This document shows, in pieces, positions 34,365 through 42,759 of a DNA stretch of 64,000 bases. Each line of letters opens with the position of its first letter. Position 1 is the first letter of the stretch. The notes beneath the pieces were generated by a model. It worked only from the letters and a program-made list of their open reading frames with translations, made no database searches and had not been told where the DNA came from. The stretch comes from Streptomyces piniterrae (GTDB lineage Bacteria > Actinomycetota > Actinomycetes > Streptomycetales > Streptomycetaceae). Made by a program: the position numbers and the translations under genes. The stretch spans positions 822,302 through 886,301 of the forward strand of contig NZ_SUMB01000003.1 of NCBI RefSeq assembly GCF_005048155.1, given 5' to 3'.

Positions 34365-35993
34365 CTAGAGCTTCAATCCCTTGATCCAGTCCGACACGTC
34401 GTTGACGACGGCCGCGATCTGGTCGAAGTAGCCCTTGGTCGTGCCGATCCACTCCTGGAGCGGGGTCAGCTCCCACACCAGCCAGCCCGCCACGAACAGG
34501 ATGATCACCACGAACAGGCAGCCCTTGAGGCAGCCCAGGCCGGGGATCTTCATCGGGTTGGCGCTGCGCTGCCGCGGCTCGCGGCGGGGCCGGGGCTCGG
34601 GAGCGGGCGGGCGCTGCGGTTCGTACCGCTGCGGCTGCGGCTCCGGGCGGCGCTGCGGTGCGTACGGCGCCGGTGCCGGGGGCTGCTGCTGGCGGTACTG
34701 CGGCTGCTGCTGGGGCGGCTGCTGCGGGGCCGACGGGCGGCGCTGGGGGCGGCGGCGCAGCGGGTCCTCGTCGGGGTTCAGGTACTGGACCTGGGTCTGC
34801 TCGTTGCGGTCGCGGGCGGCCCGCATCTGGGACTCCCACGGGTGGGGCCCCTCCGGCTCCTGCGGCCCGCCCTGGGGCGCGCCGGCGGGCATCGGCGGCA
34901 TGGCGCGCGTCGGGTCGGCGCCGCCCTGGCCGTAGCCGGGGCCGCCGGTCGACGGCAGCACGCTGGTCGCGGCGGCCGGGTCGTAGGAGCCCGCGTTGGA
35001 CGGGAGCACCTGGGTGGGGTCGGCGTCCCCGGTGCCCTGGGCCGCGTCGGCGCCCGTACCGGGGACGGCCGTCGGCGCCGGATCGGGCGCGAGCAGCGCG
35101 GCGACGCCGAGCGCGGCCTCCGCCTCCGTCGGGGTGGCGTGCACCCCGACGCCGGCCGCGACGGTGCGCAGCGCGCGGGCCAGGTTCTCGGCGCTGGGCC
35201 GCTCCTCGGGCCGCTTGCGCAGACAGCGCTCTATGACCGTCCACAGCGGTTCGGGCACCGTGCTGGGACGGCGCGGCTCCTCGCTGAGGTGGCGGTGCAG
35301 CACCTCCAGGGCGGTCGCCCCGGCGAACGGCGGACGGCCGGTGACCAGCTCGTACAGCAGGATGCCGGCGCCGTAGATGTCGACGGCGGAGGTCTGCGGG
35401 CGGCCCTCGGCGGACTCCGGCGCCACATAGGCGGGGGTGCCGACGAACTCGTGGGTGCGGGTCAGGCCCGGGGAGTCGGCGAGGCGGGCGATGCCGAAGT
35501 CGGTCAGCATCGGGTGCATCTCGCCGGTGCCGTCGGACCCGGCGAGCAGGACGTTGGCGGGCTTGAGGTCGCGGTGCACCACACCGTCGGCGTGGCTGGC
35601 CGCCAGCGCGTCGGCGATCTGCGCGGTCAGCAGCGAGGCGGCCATCGGGCTGAAGGGCCCGTTGTCGCGCAGATAGCGGTGCAGGTCGGGGCCGTCGACC
35701 AGGTCCATGACCAGCGCCAGCAGATCACCCTCGACGACGAGGTCGCGGGTGCGGACGATGTTGGGGTGGGTGAGCCGCAGGAGGACGGAGCGCTCGCGCA
35801 GGAAGCGCATCACCACATCCGCGTCGTGCGCCAGCTCCTCCTTGAGGACCTTGATCGCGACGGTCTCACCGGGCTCCCCCGCCACGGCGGCCTCGGCTCC
35901 CGCCGTCTCCCGCTGACGCGCACGCCAGACGGTGCCCGTGGCGCCGCGTCCCAGCGGCTCCTCGAGCAGGTACTTGCTGCCTACCGGCCGCAC
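34365..35993 (-). CDS. pkaA: Ser/Thr protein kinase, PkaA-like
   Basis: 542-residue Hanks-type kinase, close to the 543 residues I remember for S. coelicolor PkaA. The Gly-rich loop is LGRGATGTVWRAR, followed by the ATP lysine (VAIKVLKEEL), catalytic loop VVHRDLKPANVLLAG, LTDFGIAR and GTPAYVAPES. The kinase domain spans about residues 1-270. Then come an Ala/Pro-rich stretch with GSYDPAAATSVLPSTGG and a Gln/Pro/Arg-rich low-complexity linker (about 375-480), which is rich in Thr and may be autophosphorylated. A single helix (LFVVIILFVAGWLVWEL) near residue 500 leaves about 30 residues outside. The GTG at 35993 follows GGGAG. It is divergent from the FHA-FtsK gene. Confidence 0.9.
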   Translation of the reverse strand: MRPVGSKYLLEEPLGRGATGTVWRARQRETAGAEAAVAGEPGETVAIKVLKEELAHDADVVMRFLRERSVLLRLTHPNIVRTRDLVVEGDLLALVMDLVDGPDLHRYLRDNGPFSPMAASLLTAQIADALAASHADGVVHRDLKPANVLLAGSDGTGEMHPMLTDFGIARLADSPGLTRTHEFVGTPAYVAPESAEGRPQTSAVDIYGAGILLYELVTGRPPFAGATALEVLHRHLSEEPRRPSTVPEPLWTVIERCLRKRPEERPSAENLARALRTVAAGVGVHATPTEAEAALGVAALLAPDPAPTAVPGTGADAAQGTGDADPTQVLPSNAGSYDPAAATSVLPSTGGPGYGQGGADPTRAMPPMPAGAPQGGPQEPEGPHPWESQMRAARDRNEQTQVQYLNPDEDPLRRRPQRRPSAPQQPPQQQPQYRQQQPPAPAPYAPQRRPEPQPQRYEPQRPPAPEPRPRREPRQRSANPMKIPGLGCLKGCLFVVIILFVAGWLVWELTPLQEWIGTTKGYFDQIAAVVNDVSDWIKGLKL

Positions 35994-36481
35994 GTCATGC
36001 GCTCCCTGGTCGTGGTGGATCTCTTGCCCGGCCCGCTGGGTCAGACCCGTCCGGCCCGGTCAGGGCCGCTTCCGGAAGGTCATGACCCGGCTCGCGGCAC
36101 CTCCGCCCCACTGTAGTGCCGTCGAACACGCCTTTCGGCTCGGCGGCCCGGCGGGGCTTGTGGGGAAGACGTGAGTTCCGGACAGATGGTTGCGCTCCGC
36201 CCTGATGACCACGGCGATCGGATTCAGACCGTTCCCCGTACGCAAGCAGGCACTTTTTGGCCCTTAGGAGACCAATCAAGATCACGGAGTGACGGTCGAC
36301 GGGCGTGTTGTCAGTGGCAGGTGCGAGGATGCACCCAGCACGCATGCGGTGGGGGCGCGCGGTCTTTGTCGCGACGTGCACTAGGGACATGTACGTGCCG
36401 ACGTGCTCGGGTGCGGCGGGGGAGGAAGCGCGGTAGCGCGGCCCCGGCCGGATTCCCCGGCAGAAGGGACCGTTGACGGCG
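35994..36481. other. Divergent intergenic region between pkaA and the FHA-FtsK gene
   Basis: About 480 bp, moderately A+T-rich at 36170-36260 (CACTTTTTGGCCCTTAGG), which is probably where the divergent promoters lie. I see no terminator and no convincing operator; several short GTGC/GCAC arms occur around 36376-36410 but do not make one clear palindrome. Confidence 0.4.
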
Positions 36482-39400
36482 ATGCAGATCCGGCTGACCG
36501 TCCTCGGGCCGCGCAGCGGCCACACCACCCGGGCCTGCGACGTGCTCGTCACGGCCCCCGCCGGGACCGCGCTGGCGTCGGTGGCCGGCTCGCTCGCCGC
36601 GTCCGTGGCCGGCTCCGGAGCGGATGTCGGCGGCCGGAGCAGCGGGTCGGGCAGAAGCAGCGGCGGCGGCAGCGCCCCCGTCGTGCTGTACGCGGGCACC
36701 GAGCGGCTCGATCCGCAGCGCGCGGCCATCGGCGAGCCGCCGCTGATCGACGGCGCGGTGCTCTCCCTCCAGGGCCCCGGGCCCGCCCCGGCCCACGGCC
36801 TGCCGCACGGCCCCGCCCGGCTCCGCGTCGTCTCCGGACCCGATGCCGGCGGCGTCCATCTGCTGCACGGCGGCCAGATCCGCATCGGCCGCTCCGCCGA
36901 CGCGGACGTCCCCCTCGACGACCCGGACGTCTCCCGGCTGCACTGCGCCGTGACCGTCGAGCCGGACGGCTCGGTCCTCGTCGCCGACCTGCGCTCCACC
37001 AACGGCACCGCCGTCGACGGCGCCGACCTCGGCGAACAGCCCACCCCCCTGCGCCCCGGCGCCCTCCTGCGGGTCGGCGAATCGGCCCTCCGACTCCAGC
37101 CGTCCCCCGGCTCCCCGGACCCGGCACTGCCCGCCACGCCCGACGGCGAGGGGCATCTGCGGATCGCGGCGGGAGCGGCCGGCGGCACGGGAACTGACGG
37201 TGGCTCAGAGGCAGACCCGGGCCTTCCGGGTTTCCGTCCGGGCCTCCGTCCGGGTTCCGGTGCCGGCGGGTCCGACGCGGCGGCCGCCGGGCGGATCGCG
37301 GCGGGGCTCACGGAGCGGGTCGACGGGCACGGGGCGGGACACGGATCGAGCGGGGTGCCGGGCGGGTACGGGGCGGCACAGGGATCGCCCGGGGCGTCGG
37401 GCGGACCGTCTTCCCACGGGCCGGAGGGTGCGTATGCCAGGGCGGCCGGCACGGACGGCGGGGCGCGCCCCGGGGCCGTCGGGCCGGAGGGTGGTGCGTA
37501 CGCCGGAGGGCCTGGTCCTGACGGTGGGTACGGCGGAGGGCCCGGTCGTGAGGTCGGAGGGTCGCGTCCTGAGGGTGGGCCCCGTCCTGAGAGTGGGTAC
37601 GGCGGAGCGGCCGGCCCGGTAGCCGGCGCGTACCCGGGAGCGGCCGGCCCGGCCGGTGGTGGCCATGCCGGGGCGGCCGGTCCGGCGGGGCCGCAGTTCT
37701 CCCCGCCGTCCGGGACGGCGGAATCCGGGACGCCCGGTGCATCCGGGACGCCCGGTGCATACGCGTCAGGTCCGTACCCGTCCGGTACGTACGCCTCCGG
37801 CACACACGGGGAGTCCGGCGGCGCCGCCGTGCACCGGCCCGCCCCGGGAGAAGACCGCCCCGGCACCCACACCACCCGCCCGCCCGAGAGCGGCGCCCGG
37901 CACACACGGCCCGGCGACGCCGACGGCACCACCCCCGCGGGCCACCCCGGCCACCCGGCCGCCGACTCCTGGGACGGCCCGTACGACCCCTACGGCGCCG
38001 AGGTCCGAGGCGCCGGGGACAGCCGGCCCACCGCAGCGGCTCCGGCCCACGCACCGGCCGGCGGGACGAACCGCCTCGACACCCCGCTGCGCGGCACCAC
38101 CCCCGACAACGTCCCCGGCAACCGCCCGGACGACCGCCCCGCCGGCCACCCCCAGCGCACCGAGCCCACCGAGCCCACCGACCACACCTACGGCACGTCC
38201 CGGCACGCCGTCCCGGCGGACGGTTTCGGGCCCGGCGTCCGGGAGCGCACCCAGGAAGCCCCGGCCGGCGCACAGGACCTGACGCACGGCGGGCAGCAGT
38301 CACTGGCACCGGCCGACGCGACCCGTAAGGGCGCGCGGCGCGGCGGCATCGGCGCCTGGGCGCGGCGGCTGGCCGGCGGCCGGTCGGCCGTGGCACCGCC
38401 CGCCGTGCCCGCGACGGCACCGGAGCAGGTCACGAGCCTCCCGCCGGCGGCCGCCCCGTCGACGCCGACGGACACGTCCGACGCCTCCGACGCCACCGCA
38501 CACGAACGCTGGCCGGACGCCGCCGCGATCCTGCTGACGGCGCTCGGCCCCGGCCCCCGGCTCTGGGAGCGCGGCCAGGACCACCCCGACGCGCTGACCG
38601 TCCGGCTCGGCACCGCCACCAAGGCCGGCGGCCGGCGGGCCGTGCCGGTCACCGTCGCACTGCGCCGGGCCGGCTCCCTCGGTCTCGCCGGGCCGCGCGC
38701 CCGCCTGGCCGGACTGGCCCGCGCCGCCGTCGCCCAGCTCGCCGCCCTGCACTCCCCCGCCACCCTCGAAATCGTCCTGATCAGCACCGACCGGGCACAC
38801 AGCACCGAGGAACGGGTCGCCGACTGGTCCTGGCTCGGCTGGCTGCCACACGTCCGCCCGGCACACGGCCAGGACTGCCGACTGCTGCTCGCCTACGACA
38901 AGGAGCAGGCCACGGCCCGTACGGCCGAACTGGTGCGGCGGCTGGACGACGGGCCCCTGGGCCCCGGCTGGGCCAGCGCCGACCGCGCCGACATCGCCTC
39001 CGCCGCGGCCCGGCACCAGGGCACCTGCACCCTCGTGATCGTCGACGGCGACCCCGGCTCGTCGGCGCTGCGCGAGACCACGGCCCGGCTCGCCTCGGGC
39101 GGCCCGGCGGCCGGCATCCACCTGATCTGCCTGGCCGAGACGCCGGCCGCCTCCCCCGCCTTCCCGCTGGCCGCGACGTACGAGGCGGCCAGGGCGGCGT
39201 CACCCGCCTTCGGCGAGTGCGGCGCGGTGGCGGTGCTCAGCGGCGACGTCGCCACCGCACTGCGCGTCGTCCAACCCGGCTCCGGGCCGAACGGCACGGT
39301 CGCGACGCTGGACGCCGTCTCCGGAGCCTGGGCCGAACGCTTCGCCCGCGCACTGGCCCCCCTGCGGGAGGCCGACACGACCACAACCGTCGGCGGCCGT

Positions 39401-40816
39401 ACGGTCCACCGCGCGGCCGCCCCGCTGCCCGACTCCGCCCGGCTGCTGGACGAACTGGGGCTGGCCCGGGCCACCCCCGCTTCCCTGATGGCCCGTTGGG
39501 CCGCCGCCATGGACACCGACCGGCCCGGCGCCGCCGCGGTGCTCGGCGCGGGCCCGCACGGCCCGCTGGCCGCCGACCTCGCCGCCGACGGCTCGCATCT
39601 CCTCCTGGAGGGCGCGACGGCCACCGGCAAGACCGAACTGCTGCGGTCGCTGGCCGCCTCGCTCGCCGCCGCGGACCGCCCGGATCTGCTGTCGCTGGTG
39701 CTGGTGGACGGCGGCGGCAGCGAACGCGGCGAAGGCCTGCGGGTATGCACCGACCTGCCGCACGTCACGACATACCTCGCCGCCTCCGACCCGGTCCGGA
39801 TGCGCGAGTTCGCGCAGGCGCTGTCCTCCGAACTGAAGCGGCGCGCGGAAATACTGGCCGGCACCCCCTTCGCCGACTGGCGCGCCAAACACCTCCCGGC
39901 CCCCCGCATCATCGCCCCACGACGCTCAACCGAGACCGCCGACGAAGCGACCGGCCGAACGACCGGAACGACCAGAACCGCCGAAGGAAGTCACGGAGCG
40001 CAGGAACAAATCACTCTCCGTAATTGTTGCCGTAAAGAGGAAGGAAGCGGCCCAGGCGACACAGCAGCAGAGGCCCCGACGCCCCCGACGACCACCCCAT
40101 CGAGCCCAAGCACCGGAACCTCAAGCACAGGTACCTCAAACACGAACACAGGAACTCTGCGCCTCCGGGCCCGCAGCACCGACCCCTCACCAGCCACCCC
40201 CTCAGCCCCCTCGCACTCGTCCTCGCCCTCGCCCTCGTCCGACAATCCCCGGGACCGCGAGGGGCCCGCGGCCCCCATGCCCCGGCTGTTCGTCCTCGTC
40301 GACGACTTCGACGCCCTGGTCTCCCCGGCCCTGGGCAGCACGGGCCGCCCGGCCGCCGGTTCCGTGGTGCGCGCCCTGGAGGCGGTCGCCCGTGACGGCG
40401 CAGCGCTGGGCGTCCACCTGATCGCCGCCACCGGCCATCCGGACCGTACCGCCGACACCGCGACCAGCGAACGGGCCGGCCTGCGCGTCCAGTTGGGCAC
40501 CGCCACAGACCCCGCCGGCCCCGCCGGCCCCGGCAACCCCTCCGAGCCGGTGCCACCCGGCCGCGGGCGACTGCACCGTGCGGAGGACGGTTCCTCGATC
40601 CCGTTCCAGGCCGGGCGGGTGACCGGGCGGATACCCCGGACATCCACGCTGCGACCGACGGTCGTGCCGCTGGAGTGGCAGCGGATGGGCGACCCGCCGG
40701 CCCGGCGCCCGCTGCGCGAGCTGGGCAACGGCCCCACGGACCTGGCCCTGCTGGCCAGCGCGCTGCAACGCGCCGCCGAGTCCTCGGGAGCGGCGCCCAG
40801 CCCGCCCCTGGTGTGA
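36482..40816 (+). CDS. FHA domain-FtsK/SpoIIIE-type ATPase (EssC-like architecture)
   Basis: 1444-residue protein. Residues 1-40 (MQIRLTVLGPRSGH...CDVLVTAPAGTALASVA) start the fold as in other FHA/FtsK proteins. An FHA domain lies at about 110-200 (IRIGRSADADVPLDDPDVSRLHCAV...DLRSTNGTAVDG), which reads phosphothreonine. A disordered Gly/Pro/Ala linker runs to about residue 640. The ATPase part has VPVTVALRRAGSLGLAGPRARLAGL, as in EssC/EccC, Walker A GATATGKTELLRSL near 1043, and Walker B LFVLVDDFD near 1269. Between them at about 1149-1262 is a Ser/Thr/Pro-rich insert with odd codon use. No EsxA/EsxB, EccB, EccD or EccE genes are nearby. Start: an in-frame TTG at 36473 is also possible. Function unknown; secretion or DNA pumping are inferences from family. 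Confidence 0.8.
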   Translation: MQIRLTVLGPRSGHTTRACDVLVTAPAGTALASVAGSLAASVAGSGADVGGRSSGSGRSSGGGSAPVVLYAGTERLDPQRAAIGEPPLIDGAVLSLQGPGPAPAHGLPHGPARLRVVSGPDAGGVHLLHGGQIRIGRSADADVPLDDPDVSRLHCAVTVEPDGSVLVADLRSTNGTAVDGADLGEQPTPLRPGALLRVGESALRLQPSPGSPDPALPATPDGEGHLRIAAGAAGGTGTDGGSEADPGLPGFRPGLRPGSGAGGSDAAAAGRIAAGLTERVDGHGAGHGSSGVPGGYGAAQGSPGASGGPSSHGPEGAYARAAGTDGGARPGAVGPEGGAYAGGPGPDGGYGGGPGREVGGSRPEGGPRPESGYGGAAGPVAGAYPGAAGPAGGGHAGAAGPAGPQFSPPSGTAESGTPGASGTPGAYASGPYPSGTYASGTHGESGGAAVHRPAPGEDRPGTHTTRPPESGARHTRPGDADGTTPAGHPGHPAADSWDGPYDPYGAEVRGAGDSRPTAAAPAHAPAGGTNRLDTPLRGTTPDNVPGNRPDDRPAGHPQRTEPTEPTDHTYGTSRHAVPADGFGPGVRERTQEAPAGAQDLTHGGQQSLAPADATRKGARRGGIGAWARRLAGGRSAVAPPAVPATAPEQVTSLPPAAAPSTPTDTSDASDATAHERWPDAAAILLTALGPGPRLWERGQDHPDALTVRLGTATKAGGRRAVPVTVALRRAGSLGLAGPRARLAGLARAAVAQLAALHSPATLEIVLISTDRAHSTEERVADWSWLGWLPHVRPAHGQDCRLLLAYDKEQATARTAELVRRLDDGPLGPGWASADRADIASAAARHQGTCTLVIVDGDPGSSALRETTARLASGGPAAGIHLICLAETPAASPAFPLAATYEAARAASPAFGECGAVAVLSGDVATALRVVQPGSGPNGTVATLDAVSGAWAERFARALAPLREADTTTTVGGRTVHRAAAPLPDSARLLDELGLARATPASLMARWAAAMDTDRPGAAAVLGAGPHGPLAADLAADGSHLLLEGATATGKTELLRSLAASLAAADRPDLLSLVLVDGGGSERGEGLRVCTDLPHVTTYLAASDPVRMREFAQALSSELKRRAEILAGTPFADWRAKHLPAPRIIAPRRSTETADEATGRTTGTTRTAEGSHGAQEQITLRNCCRKEEGSGPGDTAAEAPTPPTTTPSSPSTGTSSTGTSNTNTGTLRLRARSTDPSPATPSAPSHSSSPSPSSDNPRDREGPAAPMPRLFVLVDDFDALVSPALGSTGRPAAGSVVRALEAVARDGAALGVHLIAATGHPDRTADTATSERAGLRVQLGTATDPAGPAGPGNPSEPVPPGRGRLHRAEDGSSIPFQAGRVTGRIPRTSTLRPTVVPLEWQRMGDPPARRPLRELGNGPTDLALLASALQRAAESSGAAPSPPLV
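40003..40043 (+). repeat. 41-bp AT-rich repeat, copy 2 (inside the FHA-FtsK gene)
   Basis: Matches the minus strand of 19694-19734 at 37 of 41 bases, with 27 consecutive identities, and lies in the same sense as its host gene, as copy 1 does relative to nnaR. It encodes part of ITLRNCCRKEEGS in the insert between Walker A and B. A+T content is far above its surroundings, and the flanking Ser/Thr/Pro-rich coding sequence also has atypical codons. Confidence 0.8.
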
Positions 40817-41300
40817 CGCCGGGCACCCGTGTGACCGGCGGGTCCCCATCCGTGGGACCGGAGGGACCGGCGGGCTCCTTGGCCGCGCCCCTGGCGCCCG
40901 TAGCCGGTGCCTGCCCTGGCGCCCGTCGCCGGTGGCTGCCCGGCACCCGTAACAGCCCCATCACAAAAGTCCAGTTGGCGTGGAAGGCGGTATTGCGGGC
41001 CCGGTGATCGAGGCGTAGGACTGTCGCACACGCGCACACGGCGGCGCCGCCGCGGGCACCACCGCGCAGGCCGCCGAGCACGCCGGCACCACGTACGACG
41101 GAACACGCGCGAAAGCACCACCTGCAACGCCATCACGCACGACGGCGCCGCGCGCACCAGCGCCATACAGCGGCACCACCCGCACCACCCGCACGGACGG
41201 AACCGCACGAGCACCACCCGCACGGCGGGGGCGCCGCGGCACGACGTGGGCCGGCGCCCTCCGCACCTGGTACGGCACGCGGCGACAAGGGGCTACGGGG
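40817..41300. other. Intergenic region upstream of the sugar ABC operon
   Basis: 484 bp of low-complexity sequence. GGTCCC (40841-40846) and GGGACC (40854-40859) make a weak hairpin after the FHA-FtsK stop. Repeated GGTGCCTGCCCTGG/GGTGGCTGCCCGG units follow at about 40905-40950. A more A+T-rich stretch at 40968-41000 is the best promoter location. CACCACCCGCACC runs fill 41160-41225. No DasR-like or other known sugar-operator palindrome is seen. Confidence 0.4.
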
Positions 41301-42671
41301 ATGCGCACACGACATGACCGCTCGGTTGCACGCGCCACGGCCTGCCTGGCGGCGGCCGCCGCATGCGCCCTCGCGCTGGCCGGCTGCGGCAGCGGCGGTA
41401 CCAAGGACGACGGCAGCGGCGGCGGCAGGGGTGGCAGCACGGCCCCTACGGTCAAGCTTCCCAAGCTCGATGGGCAGCGGCTCCAGGTCACCGCGGTGTG
41501 GACGGGGGCCGAGCGGGAGAACTTCGGCAAGGTGCTGGACGAGTTCGAGCGGCGCACCGGCGCCAAGGTCGACTTCGTGCCCAGTGGGGACGATATGGCC
41601 GGGTTCGTCGGGTCCAAGATCGCCGGTGGTGGTCCGCCGGATGTGGCGATGCTCCAACAGGTCGGTGTGCTCAACGAGTTCGCGAAGAAGGGCTGGCTCA
41701 AGCCGCTGGGGGCGACCGCGAAGGCGCAGCTCGCCAGGAACTACACCAAGGGCTGGCGGGATCTCGGTGCCCATGAGGGCACGCCGTACGGTGTCTACTT
41801 CAAGGCCAGCAACAAGTCGTTGGTCTGGTACAACGCCAAGGCGTTCGACGATGCCGGTGTGCGGGAGCCGAAGTCGTGGCGGGACTTCCTCAAGGTGGCG
41901 CAGACGGTCTCCGAGTCGGGTGTGGAGCCGGTGTCGGTCGGCGGTTCGGATGGCTGGACGCTGACCGACTGGTTCGAGAATGTGTATCTCTCGCAGGCGG
42001 GTCCGGAGAAGTACGACCAGTTGGCGCGGCACGAGATCAAGTGGACGGATCCTACGGTCAAGCGGGCGTTGACGACGCTCGGCCAGCTTTTCGGGCGTAA
42101 GGATCTGCTGGTGGGCGGCAATTCGGGTGCGTTGCAGACGGATTTCCCGACGTCGGTGACCCAGGCGTTCAGTGGCGGTGATGCCCCGAAGGGGGCGATG
42201 GTCTCGTCGGCGGACTTCGCGGCGGCCAATATCGCCCAGACGAAGGCCGTGGTCGGTACGGATGCCAAGGTGTTCGCGTTTCCCGCGGTGGGGGCCGAGT
42301 CGCCTGTGGTGACCGGTGGCGATGTGGCTGTGGCGCTCAAGGATGGCAGGGCCGCGCAGGCGCTGTTGACGTTTTTGGCGTCGACGGACGCGGCGAAGAT
42401 CTGGGCGCAGGCCGGTGGGTTCATTTCGCCCAACAAGGAGTTGGATCAGGCCGCGTATGCCGACGATGTGATGCGGAAGATCGCCAAGGCGCTGGTGGCG
42501 GCGGGTGATGACTTCCGCTTCGACATGTCCGATCAGGCGCCGGCCGGGTTCGGTGGCAAGCCGGGTCAGGGTGAGTGGAAGGACCTTCAGGACTTCCTCA
42601 AGAAGCCGGCGGATGTCGCGGGTGTTCAGGCGCAGTTGGAGAAGGACGCCGCCAAGTCGTTCGGGAAGTGA
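41301..42671 (+). CDS. Sugar ABC transporter substrate-binding lipoprotein
   Basis: 456-residue extracytoplasmic solute-binding protein of family 1. The signal peptide ends in the lipobox LALAGCGSGG, so the protein is anchored to the outer face of the membrane through the Cys. The mature part has LQVTAVWTGAERENFGKVLDEFERRTGAKVDFVPSG, followed by GGGPPDVAMLQQVGVLNEFAKKGWL, the usual CUT1 pattern. The sugar is unknown; no glycoside hydrolase gene is in the operon to suggest it. Two permease genes follow in the same direction. The ATG at 41301 follows GGGGCTACGGGG. Codon use shows slightly more T/G third positions than in neighbouring genes, continuing through the operon to about 49.5 kb. Confidence 0.93.
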   Translation: MRTRHDRSVARATACLAAAAACALALAGCGSGGTKDDGSGGGRGGSTAPTVKLPKLDGQRLQVTAVWTGAERENFGKVLDEFERRTGAKVDFVPSGDDMAGFVGSKIAGGGPPDVAMLQQVGVLNEFAKKGWLKPLGATAKAQLARNYTKGWRDLGAHEGTPYGVYFKASNKSLVWYNAKAFDDAGVREPKSWRDFLKVAQTVSESGVEPVSVGGSDGWTLTDWFENVYLSQAGPEKYDQLARHEIKWTDPTVKRALTTLGQLFGRKDLLVGGNSGALQTDFPTSVTQAFSGGDAPKGAMVSSADFAAANIAQTKAVVGTDAKVFAFPAVGAESPVVTGGDVAVALKDGRAAQALLTFLASTDAAKIWAQAGGFISPNKELDQAAYADDVMRKIAKALVAAGDDFRFDMSDQAPAGFGGKPGQGEWKDLQDFLKKPADVAGVQAQLEKDAAKSFGK

Positions 42672-42673
42672 CC

Positions 42674-42745
42674 GTGATCAGGGCTGTGATCGGGGCTGTG
42701 ATCGGGGCTGTGATCGGGGCTGTGGTCGGGGCTGTGGTCGGGACC
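42674..42745 (+). repeat. Six 12-bp tandem repeats between binding-protein and permease genes
   Basis: GTGATCGGGGCT-type units occur six times without gaps from 42674 to 42745: one with CAGGG, three identical, then two with GTGGTC. They start 2 nt after the binding-protein stop and end 14 nt before the permease ATG. They leave no strong ribosome-binding site other than GGACCGGGGG. Copy number could change easily by slippage. Confidence 0.9.
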
Positions 42746-42759
42746 GGGGGATCGTCGCG

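Noticed and set aside
36482..40816. A complete type VII secretion locus
   Set aside because: Only an EssC-like ATPase is present; there are no WXG100 proteins, mycosin or Ecc membrane components within the window.
42674..42745. 12-bp repeats as a CRISPR or iteron array
   Set aside because: There are no spacers, the repeats are too short and there is no replication gene nearby.
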